The notes under the pieces: generated by a model
Database searches by the model: none
What the model was told of the DNA's origin: nothing
What the model saw: the letters and a program-made list of their open reading frames with translations, nothing else
Assembly: GCA_039707655.1 (NCBI GenBank)
Contig: CM077666.1
Span: forward strand, 282,089,166 to 282,153,165
Origin: Elymus sibiricus
Lineage: Eukaryota; Streptophyta; Magnoliopsida; Poales; Poaceae
Direction of reading: 5' to 3'
DNA: 64,000 bases
Position numbers and translations under genes: made by a program
Part shown: positions 1 to 10,667 of the stretch, one piece after another
Layout: each line of letters starts with the position of its first letter
Numbering within the stretch: position 1 is the stretch's first letter

Positions 1-676
1 AGCCACTCCCCGACAGGCACGAGCCAACCAGCCACCACTCCAGCGCATCGCTATGGCTGTCACTTATCGATGCGGTGTCGAGCCTTCAGGCGGCTAATCA
101 GCTCTCGCTAAGCACATGGCGACACTCCGAACGGAAAGTTACGCCCGATTGACACCCGCCCTGCAGCGTGTCAAGATCTCAAGTGGCAACCAGCCAAGCG
201 ATGGCAAGGGCTTGCCGGGGATGCACCCCCAAGCACCACCTAGGCAGATAATCATGGCATTTTGTCCTAAATGCCAAAGTTAGGTATGATAGCTCTGCTT
301 AGCTATTTAATCAATAGATAATGTCTGTTTTGCCACTGTGGTAGCCCATTGCACTATAAAAGGAGGCCCAAGGCAACCTAGCTCAAGGTTGGCAACTCGA
401 ACCCCCTGAACGCTTGTACTCGCATAGCCGCTCTTCCCCCGGCAGTAGTCCTTGCCGAGGTTAGGCGCCCTGCGTTCTTCATGTTCTTCCAATCAATACA
501 CCAAAAAGTAGGAGTAGGGTTTTACGCTTAGCAGAGGCCCGAACCTGGGTAAAATGCCTAACCCTTGATCGTTGCGTCGTCTCATGATCTCCGCTCTTCG
601 TGCAACGTGACCCCCCTTGCTGAACCACAAGGGACCTCTGGTCCCATAGGTGATCATGAGCATCCGTGCGCCGACA
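1..676 (+). repeat. Element A left (5') LTR, 3' portion
   Basis: Repeats the sequence at 6475-7149 and ends in CCGACA at 676. It holds a TATA box at 355-361 and, about 150 bases further on (508-554), a block ending in CGAACCTGGGTAAA that also occurs in the LTRs of elements B and C. Confidence 0.85.
355..361 (+). promoter_or_regulatory. TATA box in element A left LTR
   Basis: TATAAAA followed by GGAGGCCCAAGG. The same context recurs at 6829-6835 in the right LTR and, on the minus strand, in both LTRs of element C. It fixes the sense of transcription as plus, opposite to the coding frames of the element. Confidence 0.6.
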
Positions 677-1939
677 TCTTTAGCGCGCCAGCTAGGGGGC
701 GTGCATCATTTGCGCGAACCCGAGTTCATCAACGGTGGATCGGTCTTCATCGTCATCTTCTTTAACAATGGCTCCAAAGAAGAAATCCAGCATGGCCACG
801 TGTCTTTCCACTTCAAGGACCCCCACACGCAGCCACGGGCGCGGCGGGCGGCGCAGCGGCCGTAGGTGGGGAAGGCACCATAAACAACAATGCGAGTGCA
901 GGCGGCGCGTTCTCCATGGCCGAAACCGGAGTGAAGAACGCCAGAAAGAAATGGGTCCGCTCGACCCCAGAGAGATATGAAGTAGTCCAGCAGGTTAAGG
1001 GGAGAAAGAGGTACCTAGACATGTCCTTCTTCCTCCCACTTCCCCGCCTATGGTTAGCTCTGTGTAGGCGACAACATTGTCAGTGTCGATAAACTCGCAT
1101 AAGGTTCGGTCTTGCATTTATCCTGCCAAGGGACGAATCCTGAACCAAATGCTAGAGTATATCCGCTGGTAGACGCTGCCGGCAGGCGAACCACAGCAAG
1201 GTCCCGTACACCCCTCGCGGGATGCCACAGGACCGTTGGGCGCGAAGATAAAGGGGGAAGAAGTGGCCATACATGCCTCCCTTTTTCAATTTTCGAATCA
1301 ATCATGAATATTGCATCGACCTGGCAAGCTCTTGCCACGGGCCGTATGCAAGGCTAACGGATCTTCAAGTATCCCCATTTTTGCTCTTCTCTATGTTCCT
1401 TCTCTTTCAGAGCTGTGGTGAGCATGTGCTTGCGCACACACCATAGGTGGCACTAGAGAAAGGGGATGCATGGGTGACATGACGGACCAGAAGCTAAGTT
1501 GAATCAATGAGTCAATTTCCATTAAGACATACGTTTATATGCCCTTCCGTCAAACCAAAAGGTTTCGTATGCCGAACCTTGTGTGTGAACAAACCTTACT
1601 ATGTTTGTTTGCGCCCGTGTTTTGTTTTGAGCCTGCTCAACGAAACACGCATCAGTGTCAACACTGCCAGAGGTAATCCGCTGGCGGCTTGTTTTTGCCA
1701 GCAGAAAGCTAAGGACTTGTTCCTCAAAGCAATTCGCAGCAGCACGATGTTGGCGGGTGACTGGAAACGCGCAATGGTGAACATCATATGAACACCAGAA
1801 GGGAAACGAAGGGCGTAGTATACGATTACATAGAAACATCAGTTCGGCAAACGATAAAGTATGAAGAATTCACGCCCTAATACGAGATACCTACTATGTC
1901 TTGAGTACAGGGCAACGTGGCGACGAAAAAGATATGGAG
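677..1939. other. Element A non-coding internal region, 5' side
   Basis: No supported gene. The part around 1610-1800 matches the reverse complement of element C around 56280-56470, so it belongs to the shared family backbone, downstream of the antisense coding region. Confidence 0.5.
680..700 (+). other. Primer binding site-like sequence, element A
   Basis: TTAGCGCGCCAGCTAGGGGGC lies three bases after the LTR end. Elements B (14372-14396) and C (minus strand, 57450 leftwards) have the cleaner form TTTGGCACGCCAGGTAGGGG or TTTGGTGCGCCAGGTAGGGG at the same place. I could not identify the primer tRNA with confidence. Confidence 0.55.
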
Positions 1940-3364
1940 CTAACTCCGGTGGCCTCCCTGAGCCCTTGGAACTTTGAGGATCCTGTCGGCGAGGGGCCCG
2001 GCCTTCTTCGCAGTAGCTGAAGTGTCGATGCCTGACGGCAGCTTCCTAAAAGCATCGGAAAGGTCAAGCTCTAGATGGAAGAAGGTGAGGTTGCTTAGGA
2101 CCAGGAAGAGGGCATTGCGTGCTAGCTTTCGGGATTCATCGGTGAAGGATGCGGCCCTGTCCTCTTCATACGTCTTCAAACCCTCAATCAGGTCCTCGAA
2201 GAAGATTGTCAGCTTGACGCTGGAGGCTTCATGCTTGCTGGCGGAATAGGCCCAGCTCTTCATGTCCATCTTGGCAATTTGGGCAGTAAGGCGCTCAGTG
2301 ATATCAACCATCCTCTTGATCTAGAGGTCACGCTGCTCAACCACGTTCTCCAGGATCTCTTCCGCATCCTTCTGAAGGGTCTGAGCACGGTTCACGTCTG
2401 TCAGCAATAGCTTCTCATGGGCCTCGACAGATTCAAGATTGTTCTCCAGGGAAGCAAGCCTGGATTTCATCTCGGAGATAGTACCATTGGCGGGATCAAG
2501 GTCCTGGCCCTTGGAGGAAAGCTGTAATTGCACCTCTTCCAGAGTTGCGGTCACTTTACGCGCTTCCTCCTTGAGGGCCTCGACCTCCTTGGCACTCCTC
2601 GCAAGATCCTCTGTCAGTTTGGTCAGTTGGGCTTCAAATTCAACCTTGGCGGCAGAAGAAGCAGCCAAGTCATCAGTCACCCCCTTCAGCCCAGCAGCAA
2701 ATTCCAAGGAAAGTGCATCAAGGGTAATCTTGTGGCCATCCTCTAGTTCCTTGGTATGCTGCCGGACGTGGTCCTCCAGCTCATCATCCTTGGCACGAAG
2801 GGTGGCCTCGAGGTTCTCTTCCCGGGCAGAAATACCGTCCTCTCTAGCGTCCAGAAGCGCCTCGCACTCCGCCAGACGGGCCTTCTGGGTGGTGACATCC
2901 TCATTGGCCATGGACAGCATTTTGTTCTGCCTTTTGAGGGAATGGACCTACCAATTGTACCAGTCCCGCAGTTCACTCCCTATGCTCATCAGCTTCTGAT
3001 CCACAAGCTTGGCCGAATCTCGTTGCTCCTTGACCATCTTCCACTGAAGGTTGTACCTGTTCTGAACATCCTTAAGCCCTGCTACTATGGACTCCAGAAA
3101 AGCCAAGTCCTTGGTGGCAGCAGAAATGCTGTGGGCCCCTTTGAACCTCTGGGATAGTGGCGCCAGGATCTTGTTGATCTCTTCATCAAGATCCACACCC
3201 GCTGAGAAGGATGAACCGAGGGCTGTGTGGCTTAACGGAGAAGTGATCAGTGCCAGATGCCTTTGTGGGGATTGCAGGACCGACGCCAGGGGGTAGCTGG
3301 ATAAAGAAGGCATCATGGCTCGAAGGGGAGTCTTCTCTTCAACCCCTGAGCTCAGGGCGGGCAT
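1940..3364 (-). pseudogene. Coiled-coil C-terminal part of the antisense element A protein
   Basis: One minus-strand frame runs from 3364 to 1940 with just two in-frame stops, just before 2920 and at 2321-2319, giving about 475 codons. The product is rich in Glu, Lys, Leu and Ala with heptad-like spacing and should form a long coiled coil; the last ~120 residues (a WAYSASKHE segment, then a NLTFFHLELDL stretch) are less helical-repeat-like. Element C carries the same protein on its plus strand (52979-54147 and 55698-56123). Alignment with C shows the stop before 2920 lies where C has Gln and the stop at 2321-2319 where C has Trp, so both look like decay. The frame is antisense to the LTR promoter. 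It is probably the C-terminal half of a protein whose N-terminal domain is at 4895-5704. Function is unknown. Confidence 0.7.
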
Positions 3365-3376
3365 GCTGCCAGGATT

Positions 3377-4819
3377 TTATTCCATCCTCTTCGGGGACCC
3401 CTGAATATCCCCAGTAGCCGAGCCATGTTCCTCTGCGACAGCAATCTTTATCGCTTCCGCGGCAGCATCTTTCCCAATAATGGCAACCTCCTCCAGTAGT
3501 TCGGGCTCTTCAAAAAGTGGGGCTGCTGAATAGGAAAACAAAACAGAGGCATGGACATCAAGAATCAACAAAACGTGAAGGGAAGAAGATACAGGGGAAA
3601 CCAGAACACCGGCAAGAGGGATACCCGATGGAGAATGTTGTGGAAGGACCTCCCCTTCCCCGCAACATCAGTAGCCGACATGCCGTCTGTCGTTGTCCCT
3701 TCGGCGGTAGCCCTTGCATGAGCAGATTCCTCGGCGGAGGCCCTTACCGACGAGTCCCCCTCATGCGCAACGGTTTATGGGGAATTTTGGAGGAGTTCCA
3801 GTGGATGGGCCTCCCTCCGATCTTCCTCTCCCGTTCCCCTGGCGGGGGAAGGAAGGCGCCCTTCCTCATCCCCGCCAACGGACGAGACCTGTGTCTGAGT
3901 TTCGCGAAGAGGACTGGGCTGGGGGCTAGGCACGGGATTCCCTTCCATATCCCCTGGAGAGCCTCCGCCTGCTGCAAGGTCCGAGCCCGCAACAGATTTG
4001 GCCCTCTTGAACCTGTGTGCAAGGGTCTCATCATCTTCATCCCTGTCAAAGATCAACCATGCATGATCAATCAGGAAGATTAAAAATTGAAAGCCTTCTA
4101 ACGGAAGCTGGGATCAATGAAGCTTATTCCAAGGCAAGGAGCATTGAGCCCAGTTCGTACAACGCGGGCAGTGGAGTTGCTTAGCTCCTCTTCAGAGTTG
4201 GAGGGGCAGGGCTTCGCGGAGAGGCCGGGACTGCCAGCAAAGGTGAGCTTGGCGGAGGAGTTGGACTCGGCGGGGGGCTGGGATCCACCCCATGCACTTT
4301 CCGTCGCTTGGCAGGGGATGCCTTGGTCTGAGCAAGGCACGAGGACTGGCGACATGCTACTCCATGCTCGCCGCCCTTGGCAGTCTTCCTCTTCACCTTC
4401 GAGGAACTTCGCGAAGACGCGGAAGCCATTGTCTCCCAATTGGTGCATAGACGAGGGCGGCGACCCATCTCCGGAGCTTGGGGTCCCTCTTCAAGCCCCT
4501 CCTCTACCACCTCCGGGTCCTTCGCCCCTTCTGCCTTGCCTTCCACCTGGGCCCCTACTGCCGCGGTTTGGGAACCGCTAGCCTTGACAAGCTCCGGCCA
4601 GGCAGACTACTCCGGAACAAGGTTTTCACCATCCTCATCAGAAGAGCCGCCATCCCCAGGCTCCACTTCTCCTTCAGAAGCTGCTCCCCCAGTGGACCTG
4701 ACAGCCTTGTCCTCCGCGATTCGTCCAGAGATAAAGGCCCTCTCTGCCTCCCTGGTCAGCACGGTCAAGTTATCCTCCAGTTTGATAGCCCTTTCCTCCA
4801 AGGCGGAGGTCCACTCCAT
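3377..4819 (-). pseudogene. Degenerate linker between the PF04195-like and coiled-coil parts
   Basis: Minus-strand frames shift repeatedly here: 4819-4607, 4546-4181, 4056-3775 and 3571-3377. The 4819-4607 piece is acidic and helical, ending in GDGGSSDEDGENLVPE. The 4056-3775 piece has a SPLRET motif that recurs in element C at about 52605. The 3571-3377 piece has EEPELLEEVA, again matched in C near 53005, where it follows a pyrimidine-rich stretch. Some of the apparent frame changes may be introns rather than frameshifts; I cannot separate the two. Low-complexity, no recognisable domain. Confidence 0.45.
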
Positions 4820-4894
4820 CTCACTCTCCAGGGCGGGCAGCTCCTAGTCGGACTTAACGCCGAAGGCATCACATTCCGGCATCCACTGAAGAAT

Positions 4895-5704
4895 CTAATT
4901 CCTGGCGGAATTAAGATGCAGCGGGATAACTTTCTCTGGAAGGCGATGTGTCCCAAAATGGCCAAACAGCTGATCACACAGCCAGCCATGGCAGTAAGCT
5001 ATCAGGTTGTTGGCAGGACTAGGATACAGGCGCATCCAATCGGCGGGACCATTGAACTCCCAAGCAAACCGGTCTCTCTTTTGCAAAGGAGCAATGTGGC
5101 GGAGGAGGAAGTCTGCCCCCACCTGTTCAATGGTCAATCTGGCAGCCTTGAGGCAGATGATCCTTTTTAGCGCCAAGCGGAGTTTGCTGTCAGATGGGCT
5201 AGGCTTCCCCCAGTCGCTATCACGCGTGACGCATTCAGTCCACACCCGACAAAACTCGGGGGCCTTGTTGTCCTTGATCCAGCACCAGTCACCCCTCCAT
5301 TCTTCCCACTTCGCATGTAGGCTCCCGGAAAGGTACTCCTTCTTGTCCCGGGGGATCCAGCTTATATTTCTGGAGCGATGGGATTTGTCCTCGATCCGGG
5401 GAAGGAAGAAGTGCTTGAACAAGTCCACGTTGGGGGCAACCCCAAAAAAGTTCTCGCACAGATGGGCAAATATTGCCATGCAAGACATTGCATTGGCTGT
5501 GAAATCCAAAAGGTAAAATCCATATGTCGCCATCATGGCGCAGAAGAAATCAGAAAAGGGAGGAGCAAGACCGTAGTAAAAGTATGCACAGAAGAAGTGG
5601 TACGAATCTAAGGGCTTCTTCTCCTTGGGGTTGTCTGGCAAAACTGGCGGCGCTCCGTGCCCCTTTGTCGATTGCCCCCACATATAGGCGTACCTCTCGA
5701 TCAA
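4895..5704 (-). CDS. PF04195-like 'putative gypsy type transposon' domain ORF (antisense)
   Basis: A 269-codon open frame on the minus strand. It has the signature run of the plant transposon-associated domain PF04195 (Transposase_28, 'putative gypsy type transposon'): a start like IERYAYMWGQ, then YHFFCAYFYYGLAPPFSDFF, then CENFFGVAPNVDLFKHFF, then WEEWRGDWCWI, and GADFLLRHIAPLQKR near the end. I recognised these by memory of the family, not by search. The frame continues upstream of the first Met (VVISLSSLDDNTL), so the true start is probably nearer 6020, where a Ser-rich frame begins. It is antisense to the LTR promoter and precedes the coiled-coil segment, matching the N-domain plus coiled-coil layout of such grass proteins. 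Biochemical function of the domain is not established. Element C has lost this domain. Confidence 0.65.
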   Translation of the reverse strand: MIERYAYMWGQSTKGHGAPPVLPDNPKEKKPLDSYHFFCAYFYYGLAPPFSDFFCAMMATYGFYLLDFTANAMSCMAIFAHLCENFFGVAPNVDLFKHFFLPRIEDKSHRSRNISWIPRDKKEYLSGSLHAKWEEWRGDWCWIKDNKAPEFCRVWTECVTRDSDWGKPSPSDSKLRLALKRIICLKAARLTIEQVGADFLLRHIAPLQKRDRFAWEFNGPADWMRLYPSPANNLIAYCHGWLCDQLFGHFGTHRLPEKVIPLHLNSARN

Positions 5705-5789
5705 AGTATTATCGTCCAGGCTCGACAGAGAGATAACTACATCTCCCTGACGTCGCCTCTCGAGCTCTTTCGCTTTCCTCCTCTTTTCC

Positions 5790-6020
5790 TCAGCCGACGG
5801 GTCCGTGGATGTGGCTACCTGCTTCCCCTTGTTGCCTACCTTTTTCTACCCCATCTTGGAAGTCTTCAAGGGCAGCAGGTGGCCCGGAGACTCTTGATGG
5901 GACGACAATGGTGGTGGAAGCAGTTCCTTGGCTTGAGGAGGAAGATGAAGGACGGAGAAAAGGATGCGAATGTGCAGCGCCCGTGCGCGTTGTCCTTTTT
6001 TTATCTGGGGACTCACACAA
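5790..6020 (-). pseudogene. Ser-rich N-terminal leader of the antisense protein
   Basis: A 76-codon minus-strand frame with a poly-Ser run (RPSSSSSSQG) directly upstream of the PF04195-like ORF. It ends in a stop at 5790 and the reading must shift to join 5704. It may be the original N-terminus; there is no domain to confirm it. Confidence 0.3.
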
Positions 6021-6221
6021 GGGCTGGCTCTTCGCTATCTTTTCGGAAAACTGCCGTTTTATTACTGGCAGTTCCTTTTATTCTCCAACGGCTCCCGTCC
6101 ATGACCCCACGACCCACGATAATTGCGCGGAGTGGACGTGATGGAAGGGCAGAATCCCTCCGCAACGTGTCCTTGCACTGTTTGGGGCCTAACCCAACGT
6201 GCCAAGCGACACGTATGGCTC

Positions 6222-6236
6222 AGGCCTAGGGGCTTC
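6222..6236 (+). other. Polypurine tract-like sequence, element A
   Basis: AGGCCTAGGGGCTTC abuts the right LTR at 6237. Element C has the counterpart GGCCCGGGGGCTTC on the minus strand beside its left LTR. The tract is only partly purine, as in element B (GGTCCCGGGGGCTAC). Confidence 0.5.
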
Positions 6237-7149
6237 TGTTGGGGTAAACAGACATGGGTGTTCATTTTCCCCCTGACTCATGCCTGGACAGATGGCCATC
6301 GGCGCCCGACAGCCACAACCTACACAGGCAGTAGGGCAGAAAACCCTATCAGCAATCAAGACTAAGACTCCAGCAAGCTGAACGCGACAGCCCAAGCCTG
6401 GGCTGCAGCAAGCCAAGCACGTCCCCGACACTTGCTGGGGACCGATACGAATGCACCTTCTAGAAGACCCAGCAAGCCACTCCTCGACAGGCACGAGCCA
6501 ACCAGCCACCGCTCCACCGCATCGCTACGGCTGTCACTTATCGATGCGGTGTCGAGCCTTCAGGCAGCTAATCAGCTGTCACTAAGCATGTGGTGACACT
6601 CCGGAAGGCAGGTTACGCCCGGTTGACACCCGCCCAATAGCGTGTTAAGATCTCAAGCAGCAACCAGCCAAGCGGTGGCAAGGGCTTGTTGGGGATGCAC
6701 CCCCAAGCGCCACCTAGGCAGGTAATCATGACATTTTGTCCTAAATGCCAGAGTTAGGTATGATAGCTCTGCTTAGCTATCTAATTAGTAGATAATGTCT
6801 GTTTTGCCACTGTGGTAGCCCCTTGCACTATAAAAGGAGGCCCAAGGCAACCTAGCTCAAGGTTGGCAACTTAAACCCCCTTAACACTTGTACTCGCAAA
6901 GCCGCTCTTCCCCGGCAGCAGTCCTTGCCGGGGTTAGGCGCCCTGCATTCTTCATGTTCTTCCAATCCATCCACCAAAAAGCAGGAGTAGGGTTTTATGC
7001 TTAGCAGCGGCCCGAACCTGGGTAAAATGCCTGACCCTTGATCGTTGCGCCATCTCATGATCTCCGCTCTTCGTGCAACGTGACCCCCCTTGCCGAACCA
7101 CAAGGGACCTCTGGTCCCATAGGTGATTGTGAGCATCCGTGCCCCGATA
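6237..7149 (+). repeat. Element A right (3') LTR
   Basis: 913 bases from TGTTGGGGTAAACAG to CCGATA (CCGACA in the left LTR). TATA box at 6829-6835; conserved CGAACCTGGGTAAA block near 6981-7026. The left flank lies outside the window, so a target duplication cannot be checked. Confidence 0.85.
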
Positions 7150-7835
7150 GAGGCCATAATAAGCATTTAAACTACTTAGAACTCTAAGAATTCAACATGC
7201 AAGCCCATCTACAGTAGCACCAAGAGTAGCTAATTACTCTAAAAATAACCCACTAAATCAAAAACTAACTGGAGCAATGCAGGAGTCACATACCAAGTAG
7301 CAATCCCTCCAAACAGTTTCAGAAATGGAGCTTAGAGCAAAGAGATCTATATCTGCGGGTTTGAGAGCAAGAACACGGGAATGGAGGCTAAGATGATTTT
7401 TTTTGAGGTAGGGGATGACATGGGCTAAAGGGATAAGTGAGGGGGGCCATGTGGGGGCCACAACCCACCAGGGCGCGCCTAGGGTTGCTGGCGCGCCCTG
7501 GTGTCTTGTGGACACAAGGTGCACCCCCTTTGATATTATTTGCAGTAGAAATTCAGAAATATTCAGAAAAAAATCGTATCAAATTTTCAGGGCATTCTGA
7601 GAACTTTTATTTTTGGGTAATTTTTCATTGCACGGTGAAAACGGAAAATAGGATAAACATGGCATTTTATTTTATTTCACTAGGTTAAACAGAAAATAAA
7701 AGGTGGGAGAAGAATATTGTGCTTACTAGATTCATTAACTTCATACCTCTCAAAAATGATTCATTAATAAGGTTGATCAAGTCTTATTAACAACCACTTC
7801 TGATTAGCATGAAACCGAAGAACTTTCGTAAAACG
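7150..7835. other. Unassigned segment with truncated LTR-like sequence
   Basis: No gene. The stretch 7437-7650 resembles the LTR of element E in plan: a GC-rich inverted repeat, a CCTGGTGTCTTGTG tail, then GAGAACTTTTATTT. It looks like a truncated minus-strand LTR of a related family. The perfect 14-base inverted repeat is at 7466-7503. No LTR ends or target duplication were found. Confidence 0.35.
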
Positions 7836-8492
7836 TTAAGTTACCTCAATGGGGATATGCATATCCCGAACAATAAGTATATAATATTTCTTTTTGGCAG
7901 TAGGTAGAGGTAATTGAAAACTTCCAATAGTGATTGTCGGAGATTCTTCAATAACATTTATACCATTCACTTGGCATTGTTTCTTCGGAAAGTGCACCGT
8001 ATGCTCATTACCATTGATATGAAAAGTGACTTTGCTTTTATTGCAATCAATAACAGCCCCTGCAGTATTCAAAAAGGCTCTACCAAGGATAATCAACATG
8101 TTGTCGTCCTCGGGCGTCTCAAGAATAACAAAGTCCATTAAGATAGTCACATTTGCAACAACAACAGGCACATCCTCACAAATACCGATAGGTATGGCTG
8201 TTGATTTGTCAGCCATTTGCAATGATTTTTTAGTAGGTGTGAGTTTATTCAAATCAAGTCTTTTATATAAGGAGAAAGGCATATCACTAACACCCGCTCC
8301 CAAATCACACAAGGCAGTTTTGACATAGTTTCTTTTAATGGAGCAAGGTATAGTTGGTATTCCAGGGTCTCCAAGTTTTTTAGGTACTCCATCCTTAAAA
8401 GAATAATTAGCAAGCATGGTGGAGATTTCAGCTTCAGGAATCTTTCTTTTATTAGTGATGAGGTCTTTCATGTATTTTGCATAAGGGGCCAT
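7836..8492 (-). pseudogene. Retropepsin-like aspartic protease of element E
   Basis: A 218-codon frame, in frame with the gag piece upstream and separated from it by one TAG. The active-site region reads ALCDLGAGVSDMP, where the family normally has the D-(S/T/L)-G-A pattern; the flap/C-terminal region has ILGRAFLNTAGAVID, the ILGR motif typical of LTR-retrotransposon proteases. It would cleave the gag polyprotein. The frame ends in an ILIVRDMHIPIEVT tail and a stop without running into RT, which is unusual for a gypsy element. Confidence in the fold is high; activity is unlikely given the stop upstream. Confidence 0.75.
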
Positions 8493-10629
8493 CTATAGGA
8501 TATCTGTTAAGCGAGTACGCAAAAAGACTGGTCTAATCATTTCAGCAAAGCATTCAAATTCTTCATCATCCTTTTTCTTAGATGGTTTAGGTGGAAAGGG
8601 CATGGGTTTCTGAACCCATGGCTTGCTTTCTTTACCATGTTTTCTAGCCACAAAGTCTATTTTATCATAATGTTTATTTTTAGGTTGTGGGTTATCAAGA
8701 TCAACAGCAGGCTCTATTTCAACATCATTATCTGGTTCTTTGTCATTGTTAGGTTGAGCATCCTCATGAACATCATCATTATCATTTTCATTATCACTAG
8801 GTGAATGTTCATTACCAGATTGAGTTTCAGCATCAGAAATAGAGACATCATTATCTTTAGGGGGTTTTTGTATCTCAGGTTCACTAGAGGTATGCAGAGT
8901 CCTATCATTTTTCTTTTTCTTTTTCTTTTTAGAAGGACTAGGTGCATCAGTATTAATTCTCTGAGAGTCTTGTTCAATTCTTTTAGGATGACCTTTAGGA
9001 TAAAGTGGTTCTTGGGTCATTCTACATCCTCTAGTTACTACTCTAGCTGCAAAATCATTCATATTATTATTCATTTCATCAAGCAATTCTTTTTGAGATT
9101 TAGCAACTTGTTCTAACTGAGTTTGAACCATAGAGGCATGTTTTCCTACACCTCTAACATCATTACTGATTCTAAATAGCAAGTCACTCAAGCGAGCAAT
9201 CATATCAGAATTATATTTCAATTGTTTCAGAATATGTGCATTGAAGTGATCTTGCTTCATAATATAGTTGTCAAACTCATATAAGCATTGATTAGGATGT
9301 TTATTGTAAGGGATATCACCATCATCAAATTTTAATAAAGAATTTACCTCTACCATCTGTGGAGGTGGTGGTGTGTCAAGGCCATGTATTTATTCAATAA
9401 GTGGTAAATTCTTAATATCCTTAGCTTTAATACCTTTATCCTTCATAGATTTCTTTGCCTCTTGCATATCTTCAGGACTGAGAAATAAGATACCCTCTTA
9501 TTCGGAGTGGGTTTAAGTGGTGGTTCAGGAAGAGTGCAATCATCATAATTCTTCAATATATTATTCAATAGTTCTTCAGCTTGTTCAACAGTTCGTTCCC
9601 TGAAAACACAACAAGCACAACTATCTAGGAAGTCCCTAGAAGCATAAGTTAGTCCATTATAGAAGATATCAAGTATTTCATTTTTCTTGAGAGGGTGATT
9701 AGGCAAAGCATTAAGCAATTGGAGAAGCCTCCCCCAAGCTTGTGGGAGACTCTCTTCTTCAATTTGCACAAAGTAAAATATTTCCTGTAAGGCGGCTTTT
9801 TCTTATGAGCAGGAAAATATTTTTCAGAGAAGTAGTAAATCATATCCTGGGGACTACACACACAACCAGGAGCAAGAGTATTGTACCACGTCTTAGCATC
9901 ACCCTTTAATGAGAATAGAAATAACTTAAGAATATAGAAGTAGCGAATCTTCTCATCACGAGCAAAGAGGGTGGCTATATCATTCAGCTTAGTAAGACGT
10001 GCCACTACAGTTTCAGTTTCATAGCCATGGAAAGGATCAGATTCAACCAAAGTAATTAACTCTGGGTCGATAGAGAATTCATAATCCTTATCAGAAACAA
10101 AGATAGGTGAAGTAGCAAACTTAGGATCACATTTCATTCTAGCATTCAAAGTCTTTTCCTTATACTTGCGCAGAAATTTCTTAAGATCATCTCTATCCTT
10201 ACAAGAAAGAATTTCCCTAGTTACCTCCTCATCCATAACATAACCTTCAGGTATCTTAGGCATTTCAAATCTAGGACATCCAGGTCTAATAGGTGTTTCA
10301 TAATCATCATTTTCAAGAGCTTCATTAGTTGTAGAAATCTCATCAGTTTCAATAATTTCATTCTCTTTAGCTCTAGCAAATTATGCATCAAGAAATTCAC
10401 CTAGTGGCAAATTATTCATAGTAGAAGTAGCATCATCAATAACTTGTGACATATCAGGATTACTAGCATGTGGTGGTGTTGCAAACTTACTCATAACAGA
10501 AGGTGAATCAAGTGCAGAGCTAGATGGCAGTTCCTTACCTCCCCTCGTCTTAGAGGGGAAAATCTTAGTTTTGGATCCTTCAGATTCTTCATCATGATCA
10601 ATTGATATAAATCCCAAGTGACTCAACAA
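8493..10629 (-). pseudogene. Gag polyprotein of element E
   Basis: Pieces run on the minus strand: 10629-10381 and 10263-9649 (same frame, split by TAA), 9769-9443 (shifted near 9790), then 9356-8493 (shifted again near 9500). The second piece has the retrotransposon gag core (FSLKGDAKTWYNTL, then YYFSEKYFP), the third a helical ALPNHPLKKNEILDIFYNGL region. The last piece is a charged linker with a poly-Lys run and acidic repeats. No CCHC zinc knuckle is visible. Gag would form the virus-like particle. The two shifts and two stops make it a pseudogene. Confidence 0.7.
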
Positions 10630-10641
10630 ATATAGCTATGC

Positions 10642-10659
10642 TCCCCGTCAACGGTGCCA
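10642..10659 (-). other. tRNA-Asp-type primer binding site, element E
   Basis: On the minus strand TGGCACCGTTGACGGGGA, two changes from the usual TGGCGCCGTTGCCGGGGA seen in element G. It lies eight bases from the LTR end. Confidence 0.7.
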
Positions 10660-10667
10660 GAAAAAGG

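Larger units (their letters stand above)
1..7149 (+). mobile_element. Element A: gag-pol-less LTR retrotransposon with an antisense ORF
   Basis: An LTR pair brackets about 5.6 kb. The left LTR is cut by the window edge: base 1 aligns with base 6475, so about 238 bases are missing. Orientation is plus, from three signs: the PBS-like site just right of the left LTR, a G-rich tract just left of the right LTR, and a TATA box on the plus strand in both LTRs. No gag, protease, RT or integrase can be read on either strand. The only protein-like frames lie antisense (1940-6020). The LTRs differ at roughly one base in ten over the part compared by eye, so the insertion is old. Element C (51355-58439) is a relative in the opposite orientation. 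Confidence 0.85.

Noticed and set aside
1054..1839. Several 90-105-codon ORFs on both strands in 1054-1839
   Set aside because: Mutually overlapping, no domain, and the region is the non-coding backbone shared with element C.
2439..2999. 186-codon Ser-rich plus-strand ORF
   Set aside because: Serine-rich composition is what the complement of a Glu/Lys/Ala coiled-coil frame gives; no independent evidence.
4478..5170. 230-codon plus-strand ORF in element A
   Set aside because: It is the complement of the PF04195-like minus-strand frame and shows no domain of its own.
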